Below, piece after piece: positions 58,945 through 64,000 of a stretch of 64,000 nucleotides of DNA. The position numbers and the translations under genes were made by a program. The notes under the pieces are model-generated. The model was not told where the DNA came from. It made no database searches and saw nothing but the letters and a program-made list of their open reading frames with translations. Source of the DNA: Vicia villosa (Eukaryota; Streptophyta; Magnoliopsida; Fabales; Fabaceae); assembly GCF_029867415.1 (NCBI RefSeq), contig NW_026705156.1, positions 62,001 to 126,000 on the forward strand. The letters are read 5' to 3'. Position 1 is the stretch's first letter; every line of letters begins with the position of its first letter.

Positions 58945-60117
58945 ATGGCACCCTTTTTGAAGAGAAAGAAGACTGGTTCTGGTGAGGGATCTTCCTCACA
59001 AGCTGGCAGGTTTGATCGGACGAAGTTTCTAGGTCCGGAGCAAGAGGCGAGGTACCATGAGCTTGAAAGCCGAGTTGTGTGGAGTGAACACACTGTGGTT
59101 CCTATTGACCACGGCCTTTTCCAAAGGGCGTGGACTGCTTTGTCTGAAACATACTGGGACAAGTTGTTCGCTCCACCAAAATTCTATCAGGTGGAGATTG
59201 TCAGAGAATTCTACGCAAACGCCTTGCCTCCGAGCGGTTGGTCAGGTACTGAAGCTTACCCGTTTAAAACATGGGTGAGAGGTAAGGCCATTGATTTTAG
59301 CAAAGAGGCTATTTTTGATTTTCTGGATAACCCTCTTGCTTTGGTAGAAGAATGCCAGTACCATCCCAGGTTGAATAGAGGAAACTGGGACGTGGAGAGT
59401 ATTAGGGAGAGGATTTGCAGGACTGGTTTCACCTATACTCTGACTAAAGCTGGGCTGCCAAAGACTTTTACTCGTAGTCAGTTGACGGAGGAGGCTCAGT
59501 TGGTGACTTCGGTGGTCCTTTACAACATTAGGCCACGGAGTCACACTTCCTCCCTCACCATTGATACGGCAGGTTTGGTTCAGGGTATTTTGAATGGTGA
59601 TAACATTGATGTGTCCAGGATTGTGGCGAACGAGCTGAAAAGAGTCGCCCTGAATGGGACTCTTCATGGAGATGGGGTGAAATGTAGGTTGATTTTTCCT
59701 GGTTTAATAATGGGTTTGTGCAGGAAGGCTGATGTCCGGTTTCCACCTGGTGGTAGGATTCCCATGGATGGTGTTATAGATGATATTTTTGCTAACAGGT
59801 ACTGTTTGCCTGGAGGTCGTCCTTTTGGTGTTGCTGCTGGTGCATCTGACCTTCCCGATGCTTCTCAAGCTGTTCCGGTTGCTGCTGCACCGCCTGCTGG
59901 TCCACAGTATGGTGATGCAAGTGATTGGAACTATCAGATGCATATGGCGCATCAGAGAGCGTTTATGTTTTTGCAGGATTCTATCCGGCAGCTTTCTCTG
60001 CAGCAGCCTGTTGGTACCCGGGATGATCTATCTGCTTATGCTTCATGGCCTGAGGGCAGGCCAGATCCTGAGGAGGGGATGGCTGATGATGAAGAGGTTA
60101 CTTCCGATGAGGAGTAG
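58945..60117 (+). CDS. Athila extra 3' ORF, putative plant transposon protein
   Basis: 390 codons between pol and the 3' LTR, in sense orientation. A basic start (MAPFLKRKKTGSGEGSSSQ) is followed by a globular region about 20-290 with WTALSETYWDKLFAPPKFYQ, NALPPSGWSGTEAYPFKTWV and RGKAIDFSKEAIFDFL, then an acidic tail (EEGMADDEEVTSDEE). From memory, this is the domain often labelled putative plant transposon protein in Athila/Cyclops elements and their host-genome relatives. It has no signal peptide or membrane segment, so it is not an envelope glycoprotein. The basic N terminus could be nuclear targeting. The function is unknown. The frame is intact. Confidence 0.8.
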   Translation: MAPFLKRKKTGSGEGSSSQAGRFDRTKFLGPEQEARYHELESRVVWSEHTVVPIDHGLFQRAWTALSETYWDKLFAPPKFYQVEIVREFYANALPPSGWSGTEAYPFKTWVRGKAIDFSKEAIFDFLDNPLALVEECQYHPRLNRGNWDVESIRERICRTGFTYTLTKAGLPKTFTRSQLTEEAQLVTSVVLYNIRPRSHTSSLTIDTAGLVQGILNGDNIDVSRIVANELKRVALNGTLHGDGVKCRLIFPGLIMGLCRKADVRFPPGGRIPMDGVIDDIFANRYCLPGGRPFGVAAGASDLPDASQAVPVAAAPPAGPQYGDASDWNYQMHMAHQRAFMFLQDSIRQLSLQQPVGTRDDLSAYASWPEGRPDPEEGMADDEEVTSDEE

Positions 60118-61731
60118 TTTTTCTGCTTTATTTTTACTGTTTTATTTTTATTGTTTTTAGTTTTATGTTAGAACAATGTTTTAGTTACTTTGTTTTTAAT
60201 GTTTATAATTTTGTTCCATCCTTTTGGATGAGGTACTTTGAAAAGGCTAAGTTTACGCCTTTGGATAATTAACACCGTTTGGTGTGGTTTTTATTTTATA
60301 TAAGTTCAGTTTATTTTATTTTTGCATTTATTTATTTTTAAGTAGTTTATTTTAGTTTAGTGTTTATATTTTAGAAATAATGGTTTGATAAGTTGTCCTG
60401 ATGATTAATTAGCTGGAACACGAATTTTTGTTGCCACGATGAATTTGGATGATGCAACACAATTTGAGTGGTGATGATATAAGTTGAAAACTGTACGCGC
60501 AAGGTACATCCTTTATCGTTTTATTTATCAAGTACCTTTGATTGTGATGCTTTTAATTGTACAAATTAGGTGTCATTAATTTCTGTGGATAAAATTAGTT
60601 CAATTGTGAATCACTTTAGCCTAGCTGTAGTTGTGAGGAGACTTTCCACTGTGTATATATATAAATTGTGCTGGATACCAGCAATGTGCGTTTTAACTCG
60701 TTTTTATTATGATTAATCTTGCATTGTTATTAAATTGTGTTAAGCATGAAAGTGATCAAGGCGTTTTGTTCTGCACTATGAGAAAAACTTCCAATCCAAA
60801 TGTAACCTACCCGGTGAGTGTGTGAGTATTTGCTAACCACTTTGAGCCGTTTTCCAAGATTCTTATCGGTTAAGCTTATGTTGTATATAGATCTCTATAC
60901 CGATTTTTGATAGAATCTTGATGACTTTCTTTTCTTTCTACCTTGAACTGTTGCCATTTGATATGGTAAGGATTGATTCCTTTTTGCCTTAGAATAGGGA
61001 GCATTCTTAGTGATGTCTTGGTAATATACAAGTTGGGGAGAATGAAATAAAGGTGTACATTGGTGAGGATAAATCAAAAGATAGTGCTCAAGGGGTATAT
61101 ATTTATGTTTATAATAAAGAAAAGACCAAGAGTAGAAAAAAAAATATATATATAAAAAAAAAAAGGAAAAAGAAAGAAAGAAAAAAGTTGTGACCCTTGA
61201 GCAAGTAATGAATAATGTGGTAAACTTGGTTGTTTAGGTTGTGATAATTGAATTTGAATGCTCTCTTAGGTTTTGACACTTTCGATTCAATGGCCGTGAG
61301 ATATGAGACACTTCCTTGTTAACCAAGCCAAGCTACAACCCGAAAGTCCTTAGTGATTCATGCTTATATACTTTTTATATGTCTTGTGCTTAGATGAGTT
61401 TATAATTAATTCGGTATGTTTGCGTCATTGTCTGGTGAGTGTTAGGATCCTCCATTTTTGTTCTCTCAGTAGAGAAATACGTAGGTGTGATTCATTCTTG
61501 AACTTCTTTTATTTTGTGGAATTTCTGACATAGAATTTGTATATAGGATTAGCATTGTTATCATGGTACTTTGATGAAAACTGGTAAGGATTGATCTTTG
61601 TGTACTTTTGGAATTTGAACCATTCAATTGTTCTTGTTTCTACCTTGTTGTTTCATTTGTGATATTTTGTGTTCCCGGTAATTTATCATTGTTTTGTTTG
61701 AGGACAAACAAGAGTTTAAGTTGGGGAGAGT
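60118..61731 (+). other. Athila non-coding 3' region and polypurine tract
   Basis: 1.6 kb without a supported gene. There is an A-rich tract with AAAGAAAGAAAGAAAAA at 61130-61190. The end reads TTGAGGACAAACAAGAGTTT and then AAGTTGGGGAGAGT (about 61717-61730), the plus-strand primer next to the 3' LTR. Confidence 0.7.
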
Positions 61732-62935
61732 TGTTAGGTGCCAAAATGTGTTTATATTTAGTTTAATTAATGGCACCTTTCGACCGTTTTTATCGGATAT
61801 TCGTACAATTCCCTGAAGTTTTAGATAATTATTTATAGTTTATAATATTAAGCTTTCATTTTATGTTAATACTGTGTTTTAGTTATGATTTTGTAGGTTT
61901 TAGCCAATTTTGGGGAAGTTTGGAGCTTGTTTTGAGCTTGACAAGAGAGTGCCTGGCAGAAGTTAGCGCGCGTCGCGCGGAGATGTGGGCGCGTCGCGCC
62001 CTGGGCAAGATATTTTGGAGCTTCAAAACAGAGAGTTGCGCGCGTCACGCGCATGGGCGGTTTAAATTTCTTAAGTGTAATGGCGCGAAGCGCGCTGGAG
62101 GGCGCGACGCGCCCTGGACAGAAAATGGTTTTACTATATAAAGAGTAATTCTGATTTTTGGAAGGTGGACAATTATTCTTAAGAGCTCATAAACCCTAAT
62201 CACTGTAGCAAACTAATAGTTGAAGATTGGAAGCTTTGATCGTCGATTAATCGCCTTTGATGCTTGTTGATCTTCATCCTTTACTTCTTGAGCAAGCTAC
62301 CATTCTCATGGATAGCTAAATCTCTTTTGTATCAAGATAAGATGTAATCTTCCTAGCTTTTTGTATGTGTTCTTGTGAATATATTATGTATGAACAAGTG
62401 ATGATCAATATAGATGGTTTAGTTTGTTTATTAAAGCTTTTTCTTTGGTATAAGTGTTTGAGACATCAATATTTGTATCTAGATCTAACTTTATCATCTA
62501 TCAAACTATAAATTGCAGACATGGATTTAGCGTTTGATGTTTACTTAGTATCGGTTTTAAAACGTTATTTGTATTGTTTAAAGGATGGAGAAATCGTCGG
62601 TTAAACAATACGGTAAATCTAACTATATCATTGCGGACACGGATGATATAGGCGTCGATACGTAATTATGTTGATCGTTACCATGTTCATATACGTATAT
62701 TTATAAGGAGACATACAAATTTAGGTCGATGAAATCGAATCTTGATACATTTTCTTTAACTTAGAACTTTCATTAATTTACTCTTTGCTACTAAAAGAAT
62801 TGAATGATCTTTTGCAAACCTAAAACTAAAGTAACATTAACTCAAGACAAAATAGGCTATAGAACGGCGGTGATATCGCAATAATCCCTGTGGATACGAT
62901 AATAACGAAAAGTACACCACAATACTCTTTCAACA
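61732..62935 (+). repeat. Athila LTR 2, shared by two tandem units
   Basis: 1204 bp, collinear with LTR 1; one change noticed (GCGCGCGTCACG against GCGCGCATCACG near 62043/51706). It is preceded by the first unit's purine tract and followed by a primer site and gag, so it serves as 3' LTR of unit 1 and 5' LTR of unit 2. Confidence 0.95.
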
Positions 62936-62938
62936 AAA

Positions 62939-62956
62939 TGGCGCCGTTGCCGGGGA
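62939..62956 (+). other. Primer binding site of the second Athila unit
   Basis: TGGCGCCGTTGCCGGGGA, again three bases after the LTR, at exactly 10,337 bp from the first. Confidence 0.9.
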
Positions 62957-63085
62957 TTGTTGTTTAGATATTGCAAGCATTGCAATTGTTTGTTTTGTAT
63001 TGAGTCTTATAATTAATATCTTGTTTCTAAATTTATTTTCCTTGTGTTTGTTAATTTGCTTGGTTAGTTTTTCAGATTACAGTTT

Positions 63086-64000
63086 ATGCGAGGACGTATA
63101 CCTGCAGATCAACTCCTTTTTGATCCTGAGATTGAGAGGACTGCTCGTAGAGAGAATAGCAAAACTCGTAGGAGGAGACAACTAGCTAGGGAAAGAAGAC
63201 AACAACAAGAGGCATCTTCTTCTTCAACTCCGGTTGAAAACTTAGTTGAGGGAGAAATGGCAGGAGAGATCCCTAATGTTCCAGCTCGAGGGCCTTGTGT
63301 TAATAGCCCTCGACTCAATGCACAATTTGCTCGTGATCAAGCCAATGGAAGAAACTCCGAGATGAAGACGGGGTTACTTCAATTATTATACCAAAATCCG
63401 TTCACAGGGGCAGATCACGAGGATCCATTTACTCATCTAACAAAGTTCTACGAGATCGCCGGAACAATTGGTGCTCCGGAAGACCAAGAAGAACAGGTGT
63501 TCAGGAGACTTTTTCCTCATTCCTTAATTGGAAAAGCTAAGGAATGGTACCTTGATCAACCAAATAATGTCATGACAAATTGGAACGAGTTAGAAGAGAA
63601 GTTCTTGGATCGGTTCTTTCCTCACAATAGGTTCATGGAAGCGAAAACTTCTATTGCGGTGTTCTCTCAAGGTTCGAATGAATCTCTCAATGAAGCATGG
63701 GAGAGGTTCAAGTCCATGGTTAGAAAGTGCAAAGGTCATGGGTTTGATGAATTGTCTCAAATCCATATCTTTAGGAATGGACTCCAACCTCAACCAAAAA
63801 CTCTTTTAGATGCTACCGCGGGTGGTTCGTTGATGTCAAAAACAGCTGCTGAAGCAATTGCTATCATTGATAGGATGGCTTTGAATGATCATCAAGGGCA
63901 ACACAACCGTAGTGCATCGCAAAGAAAACCGGGAGTTCTTGAATTGAATACTAGTGATGCAATACTTGCTCAAAACAAGTTGTTGACACAACAAGTAGAA
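63086..64000 (+). CDS. Athila Gag of the second unit (cut by the window end)
   Basis: The frame is open from ATG at 63086 to the last base, 305 codons, collinear with 52749-53663. Differences noticed in the second unit: a T for A in the leader near 62986, G for A near 63190, C for T near 63501 and A for G near 63670. The zinc knuckle and the region of the stop codon seen in unit 1 lie beyond the window, so it is unknown whether this copy has the stop. Confidence 0.88.
   Translation, partial: MRGRIPADQLLFDPEIERTARRENSKTRRRRQLARERRQQQEASSSSTPVENLVEGEMAGEIPNVPARGPCVNSPRLNAQFARDQANGRNSEMKTGLLQLLYQNPFTGADHEDPFTHLTKFYEIAGTIGAPEDQEEQVFRRLFPHSLIGKAKEWYLDQPNNVMTNWNELEEKFLDRFFPHNRFMEAKTSIAVFSQGSNESLNEAWERFKSMVRKCKGHGFDELSQIHIFRNGLQPQPKTLLDATAGGSLMSKTAAEAIAIIDRMALNDHQGQHNRSASQRKPGVLELNTSDAILAQNKLLTQQVE

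Larger units (their letters stand above)
51395..62935 (+). mobile_element. Athila-type Ty3-gypsy retrotransposon (first unit of a tandem)
   Basis: LTR (51395-52598), Asp-tRNA primer site, gag, pol, an extra ORF, purine tract, LTR (61732-62935): 11,541 bp from LTR to LTR. The two LTRs are collinear (offset 10,337 bp) and I noticed only one difference, so it is young. Gag-pol has one in-frame stop. Primer type, CX2CX3HX4C zinc knuckle, FMDD in RT, lack of a chromodomain and the extra 3' ORF place it with the Athila/Cyclops group. It inserted exactly at the end of a Ty3-gypsy LTR; GTTAC (51390-51394) is the candidate target duplication. Confidence 0.92.
62936..64000 (+). mobile_element. Second tandem Athila unit, partial
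   Basis: Leader, primer site and most of gag directly after LTR 2, with no intervening host DNA. The alignment to unit 1 has no gap over 2.27 kb including the LTR. Confidence 0.9.

Noticed and set aside
58945..60117. Retroviral envelope gene
   Set aside because: Position is env-like, but the protein has no signal peptide, membrane span or glycoprotein character.

Overview
The window is eukaryotic nuclear DNA from a flowering plant. The evidence is GT-AG introns, plant gene families, initiator-Met and Asp tRNA primer sites in LTR retrotransposons, and AT-rich intergenic DNA. A legume (Fabaceae) is the most likely source. That placement is an inference, made from memory, from the repeat types present: an Athila-type element with an extra 3' ORF, a legume-like tRNA SINE, and copia LTRs. 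About two thirds of the window is transposable-element DNA.

Layout. (1) 1-12088 is a nested pair on the minus strand. The outer element is a non-autonomous, LARD-like LTR element with 3.27 kb LTRs and a 1.88 kb interior without a recognisable gene. One of its LTRs is interrupted by a complete Tork/Tnt1-like Ty1-copia element (311-5299) with an intact gag-pol ORF and a GCTTC target duplication. (2) 12089-19430 holds exon-like relics of an unidentified gene, a SINE, an Athila-type LTR fragment and a likely Helitron 3' end. (3) 19430-23500 is a decayed L1-type LINE on the minus strand. (4) 24896-25384 is a triplicated 163-bp repeat that lies just upstream of the main host gene. (5) 25641-32034 is a three-exon gene for a DEAH-box RNA helicase fused to a C-terminal RING/IBR (RBR) domain, of the Arabidopsis DEAH11/DEAH12 type. 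It has a Stowaway-like MITE in intron 1. A convergent gene for a small tail-anchored coiled-coil protein follows (32343-32948, minus). (6) 33.2-41.3 kb contains an (AT)n microsatellite, a complete 614-bp TRIM element, a MITE and a LINE ORF1/ORF2 remnant. (7) 41407-42057 is an intact germin-like protein gene with TATA box and poly(A) signal. (8) 42.5-51.4 kb holds a palindrome-rich repeat with a broken ORF, a second Athila-type LTR, a truncated copia LTR and a Ty3-gypsy LTR. (9) From 51395 to the window end is an Athila-type Ty3-gypsy element (LTR-gag-pol-extra ORF-LTR) whose 3' LTR runs straight into another primer site and gag. This is a tandem (dimeric) arrangement sharing one LTR.

Host genes with good support number three: DEAH/RBR helicase, tail-anchored protein, germin-like protein. 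They show no sign of acting in one pathway. The most unusual signals are the tandem Athila dimer, its extra ORF behind a predicted leader intron and a GC-rich word array that also occurs in its LTR, the family-specific CpG-rich near-palindromic arrays in several different LTRs, and two loci dense in a GGAGATGCATCTCC-like palindrome. I saw no CRISPR array, tRNA or rRNA gene.
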